A DNA stretch of 64,000 bases, taken from assembly GCF_000381905.1 (NCBI RefSeq), contig NZ_KB907266.1, positions 1 through 64,000 of the forward strand. Reading direction: 5' to 3'. How positions within the stretch are numbered: position 1 is the first letter of the stretch; each line of letters starts with the position of its first letter. Position numbers and translations under genes: made by a program. The stretch comes from Paenibacillus fonticola DSM 21315. GTDB taxonomy: Bacteria; Bacillota; Bacilli; Paenibacillales; Paenibacillaceae. Shown here piece by piece: positions 45,438-54,236 of the stretch. The notes under the pieces are model-generated. The model saw nothing but the letters and a program-made list of their open reading frames with translations. It was not told the origin of the DNA and made no database searches.

Positions 45438-45629
45438 TTATTTTTTGTCGTCATGATGTTTGGGGTGGTTTTCGTCCCACTCATGCGCTTTGGCCGTGCC
45501 GATCGCGATGGCTTTTCCTTCCTCATAACCTTCCTCAAGCAGGGCGTTTGCGATTTCAATCGCTTTGTTGCGGACGCGCGCGTCCAGGTTTTTCATGGAT
45601 ACCGGGTAATCCTGTTTGCTCCAAGGCAT
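45438..45629 (-). CDS. YdaT-like small stress protein
   Basis: 63 residues, MPWSKQDYPVSMKNLDARVR..., highly charged with a central helix (RNKAIEIANALLEEGYEEGKAI) and a His/Asp/Lys tail. It resembles the N-terminal part of the Bacillus general stress protein YdaT and similar small cytoplasmic proteins. Function unknown. ATG 45629 has AAGGAGGAG upstream, which decides the start over the longer frame. Confidence 0.75.
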   Translation of the reverse strand: MPWSKQDYPVSMKNLDARVRNKAIEIANALLEEGYEEGKAIAIGTAKAHEWDENHPKHHDDKK

Positions 45630-45703
45630 GGATGATCTCCTCCTTGTGAGAGTAGTATTCCTATATTTATTACCCTGATTCAGACGCACGCTAACGCGGT
45701 TTA

Positions 45704-46699
45704 TTATTCATCGCTGCCGGGCTGCCCTGGCTCTTCGAACAGGTAGAGGTACTCCCCGTATCCTTCCTGCACCAGCTCTTCCTTGGGGATAAAGCGCAGT
45801 GCGGCGGAATTGATGCAGTACCGCAGTCCGGTCGGCTGCGGCCCATCCTCAAACACGTGACCCAGATGAGAATCGCCTTCACGGCTGCGAACCTCGGTGC
45901 GAACCATGAAATGGCTCGTATCCACCTTTTCCTTAATGCTGTACGATCTCAAAGGCCGGGTAAAGCTTGGCCAGCCGCAACCGGCGTCGTATTTATCCTT
46001 GGAGCTGAACAGCGGCTCGCCGGAGACGATATCTACGTAGATGCCATCTTCTTCGTGATCCCAATACTCTCCCGTAAACGGTCTTTCCGTACCGTTATTT
46101 TGCGTCACTTCATACTGGATCGGAGTGAGCCGCTGCTTCAGTTCCTCCGCATTGGCAGGGCCTGACCAATGGCGCTCAATGTAGTCCTCCCGTCCGGAGC
46201 CTTTGCGGTACCGCTTGTAATGAGCGGGATTTTTCTTGTGATATTGCTGGTGATACTCTTCCGCAGCATAGAAGGGAGCTGCCGGGAGAATAGCGGTAAC
46301 AATCGGGCTGTCGAACCGCCCGCTTTGCTCCAGCTCCACTTTGGACGCTTCGGCTTCCTTACGCTGCTGATCGCTGTGATAAAAAATAGCGGTCCGGTAT
46401 GAATCTCCACGGTCATGGAATTGACCGCCCTCATCGGTCGGATCGATTTGCTGCCAGAACAGCTCGAGCAGCTTCCGGTAAGGAAACAAAGCGGGATCGA
46501 ACGTAATTTGTACAGCCTCGTAGTGCCCGGTTCGGTTAGAGCAGACCTCTTCATATGTTGGATTTGGAGTATGACCGCCGGTATAGCCGGAGACGATCCC
46601 ATAAATGCCAGGCAGCTCCTCGAAAGGTGCGACCATGCACCAGAAACAACCGCCGGCAAAAGTAGCCAGTTCTTTATTGGAAGATGGTGTTGTATTCAT
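45704..46699 (-). CDS. msrAB: Fused methionine sulfoxide reductase MsrAB
   Basis: 331 residues. MsrA domain (about 8-165) with the catalytic GGCFWC (Cys18/21) and SGYTGG; MsrB domain (about 180-320) with GCGWPSF and the catalytic cysteine in [11 protein letters not shown]. It reduces both S and R methionine sulfoxides in proteins. The fusion order A-B is common in Firmicutes. The MsrB zinc-binding CxxC pairs are not evident. A GGAGGG-type site precedes ATG. Confidence 0.95.
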   Translation of the reverse strand: MNTTPSSNKELATFAGGCFWCMVAPFEELPGIYGIVSGYTGGHTPNPTYEEVCSNRTGHYEAVQITFDPALFPYRKLLELFWQQIDPTDEGGQFHDRGDSYRTAIFYHSDQQRKEAEASKVELEQSGRFDSPIVTAILPAAPFYAAEEYHQQYHKKNPAHYKRYRKGSGREDYIERHWSGPANAEELKQRLTPIQYEVTQNNGTERPFTGEYWDHEEDGIYVDIVSGEPLFSSKDKYDAGCGWPSFTRPLRSYSIKEKVDTSHFMVRTEVRSREGDSHLGHVFEDGPQPTGLRYCINSAALRFIPKEELVQEGYGEYLYLFEEPGQPGSDE

Positions 46700-46780
46700 C
46701 GTTATCCCTCCGTTTCACTTGTATGATTTTTATTATATCTTTTTTTGCAGCAATCCCCAAACTATTGCCAGTGAACAGAA

Positions 46781-47395
46781 TCAGCGCAGGCTTCTGTGGC
46801 CGCGCAGCTTCTTGTATCCCCACAGCCCCATAAATAAAATGACAAAATAGGCAATGGCGATAGCCGCTGCCGTTACAGGCTGCTCTTCTGCAGCTGAGCC
46901 GACATAAGCATAAATGAAAACCGCGGGCATCTTGCCGACGAGGGAGCCAACAATAAAAGGAATGAAGGACATCCCCGTCACCCCTGCATAAATGTTAACC
47001 GCAGTTTGGGGAACGACCGGAATCAAGCGGCAGATCACTATGGTGCGAAACGGTCTGTTGGCCGCATATTCAGCCAGCCGCTCAACCTGTTTAAATCGGG
47101 TTAACCAGCCTGAAGCCGAGTTCCGGAAAATCGCTGCTGCCCAATATACAATAGCTCCAGCCAGTGTAGAGCCGAACATTATAACCGTTCCGCCGATCCA
47201 TGTCCCCATCACATATCCTGCCGCTGCGATTACAATTTTATATGGCATGACGGGAAACAGCGCCAGCAGTGTTGAGAGGGCAAACAGCATCCATACCGGC
47301 GGGGATTCCTGGCTCCATACTGCAAGCTCATGGCGGTATATATAAGTAACGCCAAATAAAGTAGAGTACATTAGAACAACGGTCCATTTCTTCAT
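46781..47395 (-). CDS. TVP38/TMEM64 family membrane protein
   Basis: 204 residues, about five membrane helices, with the VTT/SNARE-associated core FGSTLAGAIVYWAAA, RLIPVVPQTAVNIYAGVTGM and the following GS.VGKMPAVFIYAY. DedA-superfamily relatives move lipids such as undecaprenyl phosphate between leaflets; the substrate here is unknown. ATG 47395 with AAGGAGAGG is chosen over an upstream frame extension of 24 codons. Confidence 0.85.
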   Translation of the reverse strand: MKKWTVVLMYSTLFGVTYIYRHELAVWSQESPPVWMLFALSTLLALFPVMPYKIVIAAAGYVMGTWIGGTVIMFGSTLAGAIVYWAAAIFRNSASGWLTRFKQVERLAEYAANRPFRTIVICRLIPVVPQTAVNIYAGVTGMSFIPFIVGSLVGKMPAVFIYAYVGSAAEEQPVTAAAIAIAYFVILFMGLWGYKKLRGHRSLR

Positions 47396-47506
47396 AGGGA
47401 AGCCTCTCCTTCTTCTCGTATCATACCAGAGAGACGAAGGCTTTAGAAACTTGCGTGTTGGTTTCATATTTTTTCATAATGTATGGCACAAGCGGAAAGT
47501 TCATGC

Positions 47507-47512
47507 TATAAT
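47507..47512 (+). promoter_or_regulatory. -10 element of the manganese riboswitch transcript
   Basis: TATAAT with a weak TGGCAC 17 bp upstream, about 20 bp before the riboswitch. Confidence 0.55.
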
Positions 47513-47530
47513 GTTCCCATTATAAGATGC

Positions 47531-47640
47531 ATGGTTCCCAAAGGGGAGTAGCTGTAACAGTAAAGTCGTCATTACGGGAAATCAACCATCCCCGGCTTTA
47601 TTGACAACATTTATGTTGTTGGCGAGACCTTTGCCCGCAT
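47531..47640 (+). ncRNA. yybP-ykoY (Mn2+) riboswitch
   Basis: The two conserved blocks are visible: AAAGGGGAGTAGCTG (47540-47554) and GGCGAGACCTTTGCC (47621-47635). The closing P1 helix pairs AAAGG (47540-47544) with CCTTT (47628-47632). A second long arm with a GTTGTTGG return lies between them. The class senses Mn2+ and usually turns on exporters; a TerC gene follows. Terminator 1 shares the 3' strand of P1, giving an ON-switch layout. Confidence 0.88.
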
Positions 47641-47663
47641 GAGTATTGGGTGAAGGTTTTTTT
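47627..47663 (+). terminator. Riboswitch-controlled terminator 1
   Basis: ACCTTTGCCC pairs with GGGTGAAGGT (two G-U pairs) and is followed by seven T's. The left arm is the P1 3' strand, so Mn2+-bound RNA should prevent this hairpin. Confidence 0.75.
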
Positions 47664-47674
47664 GATGCGTAAGC

Positions 47675-47706
47675 GTCGTGCCCGATACTGGCACGGCGTT
47701 TTTTTT
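47675..47706 (+). terminator. Second hairpin-terminator in the terC leader
   Basis: CGTGCC / GGCACG stem with a 7-nt loop, then GCG and eight T's, only 12 bp beyond the first terminator and 41 bp before the ATG. Confidence 0.75.
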
Positions 47707-47746
47707 ATGGGACAAGTTCATCGCTAGAGAAGAAGGGAGAGAAAGT

Positions 47747-48454
47747 ATGGACATTACTTCGCTGGATTTTTGGACCGCTTTAATGTCGATCGTGCTGATT
47801 GACCTCGTTCTTGCCGGAGACAATGCTATTGTTATAGGGCTTGCAGCGCGCAACGTACAGAAGGCGGATCAGAAGAAAGTAATCCTCTGGGGAACCGTCG
47901 GTGCGATTATCGTTCGTGTCATTATGACCGTGGCTGTATTGGAATTGCTCAACATTAAAGGGCTTCGCCTTGCCGGGGGCCTGATGCTGCTGTACATTGC
48001 ATACAAATTGCTGGTCGATGAGAAAAATCATGAAATTAATGCAGGAAGCCAAATGTGGGCTGCGATTCGCACGATCATTATCGCCGATACGATGATGGGA
48101 CTGGATAACGTCCTGGCGGTGGCTGGTGCTGCGGATGGCCATTTCACGCTGGTTGTGATCGGGCTGGCCATTTCCATACCGATTATGGTCTGGGGAAGTA
48201 CACTGATTCTGAAGCTCACCGACCGGTATCCGTTCGTCATTACGATCGGTGCGGCCGTACTCGTCTGGACAGCGTCAAAAATGATCATCGATGAGCCGCT
48301 CATTCATAGCTGGTTTGTAAATGGCTGGGTAAAATACGGGTTTGAAATCATTTGTATTGTGATCGTTTTGGCGATCGGAACCTACGCGAAAAAAAATCAA
48401 GAAAAGAAGCGCCAAATCGAACAGGCTTTGAAGCAAGGAGACTTTCCGGTTTAA
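47747..48454 (+). CDS. TerC family membrane protein, probable manganese exporter
   Basis: 235 residues, seven to eight membrane helices. TerC motifs: LAGDNAIVIGLAAR (about 22-35) and ADTMMGLDNVLAVAGAA (about 116-132), whose Asp residues would bind the metal. B. subtilis TerC proteins (MeeF/MeeY) export Mn2+, at least one under this riboswitch class. ATG 47747 follows AAGGGAGAG. Confidence 0.9.
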   Translation: MDITSLDFWTALMSIVLIDLVLAGDNAIVIGLAARNVQKADQKKVILWGTVGAIIVRVIMTVAVLELLNIKGLRLAGGLMLLYIAYKLLVDEKNHEINAGSQMWAAIRTIIIADTMMGLDNVLAVAGAADGHFTLVVIGLAISIPIMVWGSTLILKLTDRYPFVITIGAAVLVWTASKMIIDEPLIHSWFVNGWVKYGFEIICIVIVLAIGTYAKKNQEKKRQIEQALKQGDFPV

Positions 48455-48490
48455 GCTTGCACGTGAACAAAGCTTAACATTATATAGCAA

Positions 48491-48531
48491 AAGAAGCTCG
48501 AGCAGGGGACCCCTTACTCGGGCTTCTTTTA
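48491..48531. terminator. Terminator after terC
   Basis: AAGAAGC-CGAG / CTCG-GCTTCTTTT with A and T flanks; it can act on both strands. Confidence 0.8.
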
Positions 48532-48616
48532 TATTCACAGCCGCAGCGGTCGGCAGGCGGCATCCTGCCGCTGGCTGTGCTTCCTTATTCCCTGTGCTGT
48601 ACTTGCTGTTCTGCAG

Positions 48617-49435
48617 CTAAACGTTGTTGCGGGCGCTCTGACGAAACTCTTTAGGCGACATTCCGTAACGTTTGCGAAATACTCTATGGAAATAATTATA
48701 GTTCGGGAAACCAGAACTTTCGGCGACATGCTCTAAAGATAATGGGCTAAAAATGATGCGCTCACGCGCCATATTTATGCGAATTTCCAGCGTGTATTGA
48801 ATGATGCTGGTGCCAAACGCTTCTTTAAACAAATAGACAGCCCGGGACACGCTAATGCCGATATGGGAAGCTACATCCTCCAGCTTGAAAGGGGATGAGG
48901 CATTTTCCTCGATATAATTTTTAATGCGGTGGGCAAGATAGGTTTGATGCGACGGAACTTGATATTGCTGTAAATTCCGGTCGATGTCCAGACATAAAAT
49001 TTTTAAATAATATTCAGCTATTTCCGGCGTGGGATTTGAAATTCTGCGCTGCTCCAGCATAATTTGCCGGAAGGCGCCAACAATACCTTCGGACAGTGTG
49101 ACTTTGGTTTTATTAGGACGTGAAGCTTGCTTCCACCATTTCTCAATCCAATCGCCGGACAGGAAAATATGATAATCCGCGCTGTCCACCGTGAACTCGC
49201 CAAGCTTATTTTGCTCCGCTTCGATTTTTAGTTCATAGGGCTCATCAGGGGCGAAGAGGAGCAGATCGCCCGGTTCAAGCAGCTCTAGCTGGCCGTTGAT
49301 CCGGCTTCGGCATCTTCCTGCCGTCTGCAGACGTATTAAATATTGACCGAGTCCTTCGCACCTGGACATGTGGAACGGCTTGCGGTGAAGTGAGTAGCCT
49401 GCTGTCAGTATTTGCAAGTCAGTATGAACTCTCAT
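48617..49435 (-). CDS. AraC family transcriptional regulator
   Basis: 272 residues: N-terminal cupin-like ligand domain (about 1-150) and two C-terminal helix-turn-helix units (about 170-268) with DVASHIGISVSRAVYLFKEA and VAESSGFPNYNYFHRVFRKR. It is divergent from the sugar operon that begins at 49585 and very probably controls it; the inducer is unknown. A GGAGG-type site precedes ATG. Confidence 0.88.
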   Translation of the reverse strand: MRVHTDLQILTAGYSLHRKPFHMSRCEGLGQYLIRLQTAGRCRSRINGQLELLEPGDLLLFAPDEPYELKIEAEQNKLGEFTVDSADYHIFLSGDWIEKWWKQASRPNKTKVTLSEGIVGAFRQIMLEQRRISNPTPEIAEYYLKILCLDIDRNLQQYQVPSHQTYLAHRIKNYIEENASSPFKLEDVASHIGISVSRAVYLFKEAFGTSIIQYTLEIRINMARERIIFSPLSLEHVAESSGFPNYNYFHRVFRKRYGMSPKEFRQSARNNV

Positions 49436-49584
49436 ATGTTGTCCTCCATTGCTTTGTTAAAAAATAATGAGCAGATTGTTCATGTCTCAATCATATTATT
49501 CATTTTATAATGAAGCTGTTCTGATTACTATGTTAATAGAGTGAAGTCAAAACAACAATAATGCTTCTTGGGGGTGCCTCTACA

Positions 49585-50691
49585 ATGATGGGCATGAGAA
49601 TAGGAATCATCGGATGCGGAAACATCTGCCCAGCCTACTTAAAGTATTTAAGACAAAGTGACATTGTGACAGTGGCAGCGCTTGCAGATTTACTGCTGGA
49701 GAAGGCGGAAGAGCGGGCTAAGGAGTATGGGATTGAGCGGGTGCTTACTGTAGATGAAATGCTGAAGTCTCCCGATATTGATATCATACTGAATTTGACC
49801 ATTCCTGCTGCCCACGCGGCAGTCAATATCGCTGCCCTTGAACATGGAAAGCATGTTTACGCAGAAAAGCCATTATCGATTTCACTCGAAGATGCGAAAC
49901 AAACGCTCGAGCTCGCAGCGGCCAGCCGTTTACGGGTAGGTTGTGCTCCAGACACGTTCCTGGGAGCGGGAATCGAGACCAGCCGCATGGCAATCGAGGA
50001 TGGGCTTATCGGCAGACCGGTAGCGGCCGCCGCCTTCATGATGGGGGCAGGTCCCGAAGGATGGCACCCTAATCCGGAATTTTTCTACGCTGAGGGCGGG
50101 GGACCGATGTTTGATATGGGTCCTTACTATTTGACGGCACTCGTCAGTTTGCTGGGGCCGATCAACCGCATTAGCAGTTCTGCGGCCAGCCTCGTTCCAG
50201 AGCGCGTTGTGAAATCCGGTCCGCGCGCGGGTGCGCGTATTCCGGTGTATACTCCGACGCATTATAGCGGGACGCTTGATTTTGCTTCTGGCGCGATTGG
50301 CACCTTAGTCACGAGTTTTGATATTCCTGGAGGCAGCACATTGCCGCGAATCGAAATATACGGGACAGAAGGTTCCCTGCTTGTTCCTGATCCGAACTTT
50401 TTTGACGGCGATGTAAAAATCCGCACGTACGGTTCAGAGGAATGGAGTATCCTCCCGCATGTATTTGCCGCAGCTTCTGATGAGAGAGGGAAAGGCATAG
50501 AGGATATGGCCAGAGCTATTCTGGAGGGCAGGGAGCACCGGGCTAGCGGCATGCTTGCCTATCATGTGCTCGAAGCGATGCACGCATTTCATGCTTCATC
50601 TGCAGAAGGCAGGCATATTTTACTGGAGAGTGCTTCATCGTTAAGTCTTGGCGCTGTTCCTAGCCAGTCAGTTAAAGCGGTATTCCTGTAG
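49585..50691 (+). CDS. Gfo/Idh/MocA family NAD-dependent sugar dehydrogenase (1)
   Basis: 368 residues. Rossmann motif GIIGCGNICPAYL and the catalytic-loop EKPLS (about 103) are typical of glucose-fructose-oxidoreductase relatives, which oxidise sugars or inositols at a ring hydroxyl. ATG 49585 is chosen because GGGGGTG lies 9 nt upstream; ATG 49588 or 49594 are possible. First gene of an operon divergent from the AraC regulator. Confidence 0.85.
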   Translation: MMGMRIGIIGCGNICPAYLKYLRQSDIVTVAALADLLLEKAEERAKEYGIERVLTVDEMLKSPDIDIILNLTIPAAHAAVNIAALEHGKHVYAEKPLSISLEDAKQTLELAAASRLRVGCAPDTFLGAGIETSRMAIEDGLIGRPVAAAAFMMGAGPEGWHPNPEFFYAEGGGPMFDMGPYYLTALVSLLGPINRISSSAASLVPERVVKSGPRAGARIPVYTPTHYSGTLDFASGAIGTLVTSFDIPGGSTLPRIEIYGTEGSLLVPDPNFFDGDVKIRTYGSEEWSILPHVFAAASDERGKGIEDMARAILEGREHRASGMLAYHVLEAMHAFHASSAEGRHILLESASSLSLGAVPSQSVKAVFL

Positions 50692-50783
50692 AGCTTTCGC
50701 TGCCGGGACGGCGCAGAATAGCGGCGTTTTGCCGGCGGCGGTTTGGTTGAGGCTTCATCCTAAATATCATATGAGGTGATAAT

Positions 50784-51554
50784 ATGACACAGGTAGGATT
50801 GCAGTTGTACACAGTTAGAGATCATTTGGAAAAAGATTTTGAAGGTACATTGCGTAAAGTAGCGGAGCTTGGCTATAAAGGCGTTGAATTCGCCGGCTAT
50901 TACGGCCGTACGCCTGGGGAAGTGTCAGCCTTATTGAAAGAAACAGGATTAGCCGTCATAGGTGCTCATACGCCATACAGCCGCTTGCGCGATGCTCTGA
51001 ATGAGGAGATTGCTTTTAACAAGGCGATTGGCAACCGTTATCTTATTTTTCCTTACTTGGCTGAGGATGAGCGCGACCGCTGGCCTGAAGTGATTGAAGA
51101 TTTGCAAGCGATTGGCCAAAGATGCGCGGAAGCAGGCATCGTGCTTTGCTATCACAATCACGAGTTTGAGCTGACGGAGACGCTTGATGGTCAGCCGGTA
51201 CTGGATGCGATTTATGATCGCGTTGCTCCAGAACTGCTGCAGGTGGAGCTTGATACGTGCTGGGTATCCTATGCGGGCTTCGATCCGCTGGCGTACATAG
51301 CGAAGTACAACGGCAGACTTCCGCTGCTGCATTTGAAGGATATGGTCAAGAAAGAGGACGGTTCGGCGGAAACGGTAGAACTGGGCCGGGGGATCGTTGA
51401 CGTCAAGGCGATTGCCGATGCAGCGGCTAAAGACGGGATCGATTGGGTTGTTGTAGAGCAGGATTACTGTGCCGGAGATTCGCTGGACAGCATCGCGGCA
51501 AGTATGGAATGGATTAAAGGTTATGTTCGAGAGGGAGGAAAAATCAATGTCTAA
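50784..51554 (+). CDS. Sugar phosphate isomerase/epimerase (xylose isomerase-like barrel, 1)
   Basis: 256 residues, TIM barrel with metal-binding residues in CYHNHEFEL (about 121-129) and QVELDTCW (about 152-159), and HLKDM. The family includes IolE-, IolI- and 3-keto-sugar-processing enzymes; the substrate is undetermined. A GAGGTGATA site precedes ATG. It overlaps the next dehydrogenase by eight bases. Confidence 0.83.
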   Translation: MTQVGLQLYTVRDHLEKDFEGTLRKVAELGYKGVEFAGYYGRTPGEVSALLKETGLAVIGAHTPYSRLRDALNEEIAFNKAIGNRYLIFPYLAEDERDRWPEVIEDLQAIGQRCAEAGIVLCYHNHEFELTETLDGQPVLDAIYDRVAPELLQVELDTCWVSYAGFDPLAYIAKYNGRLPLLHLKDMVKKEDGSAETVELGRGIVDVKAIADAAAKDGIDWVVVEQDYCAGDSLDSIAASMEWIKGYVREGGKINV

Positions 51555-52626
51555 AACATTAAAAGTAGCTATCGTCGGCTGTGGAGGAATCGCTAACGGC
51601 AAACATTTGCCAAGCTTGGCCCAGCAGCTGGAGGTTCAATTAGTCGCTTTTTGCGATATTATAGAAGAGCGGGCTCAAAAAGCTGCGGCGGAATACGGTG
51701 TGGAAGGCGCTAAAGTATTCACGGACTACCGCGAGCTGCTCAAGGAAGATATCGACGTTGTTCATGTTTGTACGCCTAACGACTCGCATGCTGAGATCAC
51801 GGTTTCTTCGCTGGAGTCCGGCAAGCACGTCATGTGCGAGAAGCCGATGGCCAAAACGACGGAACAGGCCCGCCAAATGCTGGATGCGGCAAAGCGTACT
51901 GGGAAGAAGCTGAGCATTGCGTATCAGAACCGCTTCCGCAGCGACAGCCTGTATTTGAAGCAGCTGTGCGAAAACGGGGAGCTTGGCGACATTTATCTGG
52001 GGAAAGCACTCGCCATTCGCCGCCGCGCCGTACCGACATGGGGCGTGTTCCTGGATGAAGAGAAGCAAGGCGGCGGGCCGCTCATCGATATCGGTACGCA
52101 TGCGCTCGACTTGACGTTATGGCTGATGGACAACTATGAGCCAAAAAGCGTTACAGGTTCGGTATTCCACAAGCTGGGCAGCCGCGAAAATGCAGCCAAC
52201 GCATTTGGACCATGGAATCCGGAGGAATTCAAAGTTGAGGATTCGGCCTTTGGCTTCATTACGATGAAGAACGGCGCCACGATCATGCTGGAATCCAGCT
52301 GGGCGCTGAACGTGGTAGAGACGGGCGAAGCGAAGACGCTGCTCTGCGGTACGGAAGGCGGAGCGGACATGAAGGACGGTCTGCGGATTAACGGCGAGAA
52401 ATTGAGCAGGCTGTATGAGACAAAGGTCGATTTCGGTTCCGGCGGCGTCGCTTTTTTTGACGGCGAGCAAGAGACCGATGCGACCCGCGAAGCGAGAGCT
52501 TGGGTCGAGGCGCTTTTGGAGGACAAGGAACCGCTGGTCAAACCGGAGCAAGCGCTTGTAGTCACTGAAATTTTGGAAGCTATTTACACTTCCGCCAAAA
52601 CAGGCAAGACGGTATATTTTGATTAA
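51547..52626 (+). CDS. Gfo/Idh/MocA family sugar dehydrogenase (2)
   Basis: 359 residues. IVGCGGIANGKHLPSL at the N-terminus and MCEKPMA (about 95) with a GGPLIDIGTHALDL segment (about 177) containing the conserved Asp and His. ATG 51547 has GAGGGAGG just upstream; the longer frame runs inside the preceding gene. The pair of dehydrogenases and pair of isomerases suggests an oxidise-isomerise-reduce route. Confidence 0.87.
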   Translation: MSKTLKVAIVGCGGIANGKHLPSLAQQLEVQLVAFCDIIEERAQKAAAEYGVEGAKVFTDYRELLKEDIDVVHVCTPNDSHAEITVSSLESGKHVMCEKPMAKTTEQARQMLDAAKRTGKKLSIAYQNRFRSDSLYLKQLCENGELGDIYLGKALAIRRRAVPTWGVFLDEEKQGGGPLIDIGTHALDLTLWLMDNYEPKSVTGSVFHKLGSRENAANAFGPWNPEEFKVEDSAFGFITMKNGATIMLESSWALNVVETGEAKTLLCGTEGGADMKDGLRINGEKLSRLYETKVDFGSGGVAFFDGEQETDATREARAWVEALLEDKEPLVKPEQALVVTEILEAIYTSAKTGKTVYFD

Positions 52627-52642
52627 TTAAGGAGGCTATTTC

Positions 52643-53611
52643 ATGAAACTAGGTGTATTTCTCGTCTTGTTCGGCGGACGCTCTTTGGAGGATGCATTGG
52701 ACATGGCAGCAGCACAAGGGTTGAAAGCGGTGGAAATCGGCACAGGGGCTTATCCGGGCAATTCCCACTGTAATCCGGATGAACTGCTTGCAGACAAAGC
52801 AGCCCTGGAACGCTTCAAGAAAGCGGTGGAATCCCGCGGGATGATCATCAGCGCCCTAAGCTGCCACGGCAATCCGCTGCATCCGCAGAAAGCGATCGCT
52901 CAGCCATTTCATGATACGTTTGTCAAGACGGTACAACTGGCCGAGCGGCTTGAAGTTCCGGTCGTGAACACGTTCTCGGGCTGTCCGGGTGACCATGAGG
53001 ATGCGAAATATCCGAATTGGCCGGTAGCGCCTTGGCCGAACGATTACCAGGAAATTCTCGACTGGCAATGGGAAAATAAAGTGATTCCATACTGGACCGA
53101 GTGGGGCAAATATGCCGCAGACCGCAATGTGAAAATCGGCCTTGAATTGCATGGTGGATTCTCGGTTCATACACCGGGAACTTTGCTTAAGCTGCGTGAG
53201 GCGGCTGGTGAAGTGATCGGAGCGAATCTGGATCCGAGTCATATGTGGTGGCAGGGAATTGACCCTGTGCAGGCCATATCCATCCTTGGCCGCGCGGGAG
53301 CCATTCATCATTTCCATGCGAAGGATACGTCTCTGGACCCGGTGAACATTCATATGCATGGCATTACCGATATGCAGCCATATACGGCGATGATGGATCG
53401 GGCATGGCAGTTCCGGACGGTTGGATACGGACATGACCTGAAAACATGGAGCGATATAATTAGCGCTCTGCGCTTGGTCGGCTATGATTATGTTGTAAGC
53501 ATTGAGCATGAGGATGGTTTGATGTCCGTTGAGGAAGGATTCACTAAAGCGGTGCGCAACCTGCAAGGTATTATTATCGAAGACGCTGCAGCGGATATGT
53601 GGTGGGTATAA
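52643..53611 (+). CDS. Sugar phosphate isomerase/epimerase (2)
   Basis: 322 residues, a second TIM-barrel of the xylose-isomerase-like group. Likely metal ligands lie in IGLELHGGFSVH (about 163), NLDPSHMWWQGID (about 194), FHAKDT and SIEHEDG (about 287). It is longer than the first isomerase and not a close copy of it. AAGGAGG is placed ideally before ATG. Last gene of the operon; a strong terminator follows. Confidence 0.85.
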   Translation: MKLGVFLVLFGGRSLEDALDMAAAQGLKAVEIGTGAYPGNSHCNPDELLADKAALERFKKAVESRGMIISALSCHGNPLHPQKAIAQPFHDTFVKTVQLAERLEVPVVNTFSGCPGDHEDAKYPNWPVAPWPNDYQEILDWQWENKVIPYWTEWGKYAADRNVKIGLELHGGFSVHTPGTLLKLREAAGEVIGANLDPSHMWWQGIDPVQAISILGRAGAIHHFHAKDTSLDPVNIHMHGITDMQPYTAMMDRAWQFRTVGYGHDLKTWSDIISALRLVGYDYVVSIEHEDGLMSVEEGFTKAVRNLQGIIIEDAAADMWWV

Positions 53612-53639
53612 TTGGCCACGGAAACAATATAATAGAAGT

Positions 53640-53672
53640 AGCGGCTGCCCGCAAAGGGTAGCCGCTTTTTTT
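53640..53672 (+). terminator. Terminator of the sugar operon
   Basis: AGCGGCT-CCC / GGG-AGCCGCT stem followed by seven T's. Confidence 0.9.
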
Positions 53673-53795
53673 AGTAAAATGGCTGATACAGTCCAAGCAC
53701 CGGTTATTTCAAAATAAAACTTAAAGCGGATTCATTTTACACTCTTTTTACAGTATAATCGAATATTATCCCGGTTTTCACAGTTAAGAAAATAT

Positions 53796-53818
53796 GTTAA
53801 GGTATGATACATACTAAC
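53796..53818. promoter_or_regulatory. Palindrome, candidate operator of the HxlR regulator
   Basis: GTATG-ATA-CATAC perfect palindrome (53802-53814) inside a wider GTTA...TAAC pair. It overlaps a TATGAT -10-like hexamer 66 bp before the regulator start, a natural place for autorepression. Confidence 0.5.
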
Positions 53819-53873
53819 AAAACGTAAGTTTTAGGCTATTTTAGTCCGTCTCGGATAAGAGAGGTGAAGAAGA

Positions 53874-54191
53874 GTGGAAGATTGCACCCCAATACTATGT
53901 CCCCGGTTTGAATCTGCTTTCTCAATATTGGGGAAGCGATGGAACGGATTGATCATACACTCGTTAATGAGCGGGCCGAAGCGGTTTAAGGATATTTCGA
54001 ATCTGATTCCCTCGATGAGTGACAAGATGTTGTCTGAACGCATGAAGGATTTGGAGAACGAAGGCATCCTTGTGCGGCATGTGTATCCGGAGACGCCCGT
54101 TCGGATTGAATACGAATTAACGGATAAAGGGCTGGCCTTAGAGCGGGTGATGGGAGAAGTCCAGAACTGGGCCGAACATTGGATTGACTAG
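53874..54191 (+). CDS. HxlR family redox regulator, YodB-like
   Basis: 105 residues, winged helix. From Cys9 onward (CPRFESAFSILGKRWNGLII) it matches B. subtilis YodB closely, including the conserved Cys (Cys6 of YodB) that is oxidised by diamide and quinones. A further Cys4 (EDCTPILC) may give a CxxxxC pair. YodB represses azoreductase and nitroreductase genes. The next gene, a flavoprotein, is the likely target. GTG 53874 with AGAGGTGAAG upstream. Confidence 0.87.
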   Translation: MEDCTPILCPRFESAFSILGKRWNGLIIHSLMSGPKRFKDISNLIPSMSDKMLSERMKDLENEGILVRHVYPETPVRIEYELTDKGLALERVMGEVQNWAEHWID

Positions 54192-54236
54192 ATTCGTGCC
54201 GTTGCCTGTGACGGATCGGCACGAATATTAAAGAAA

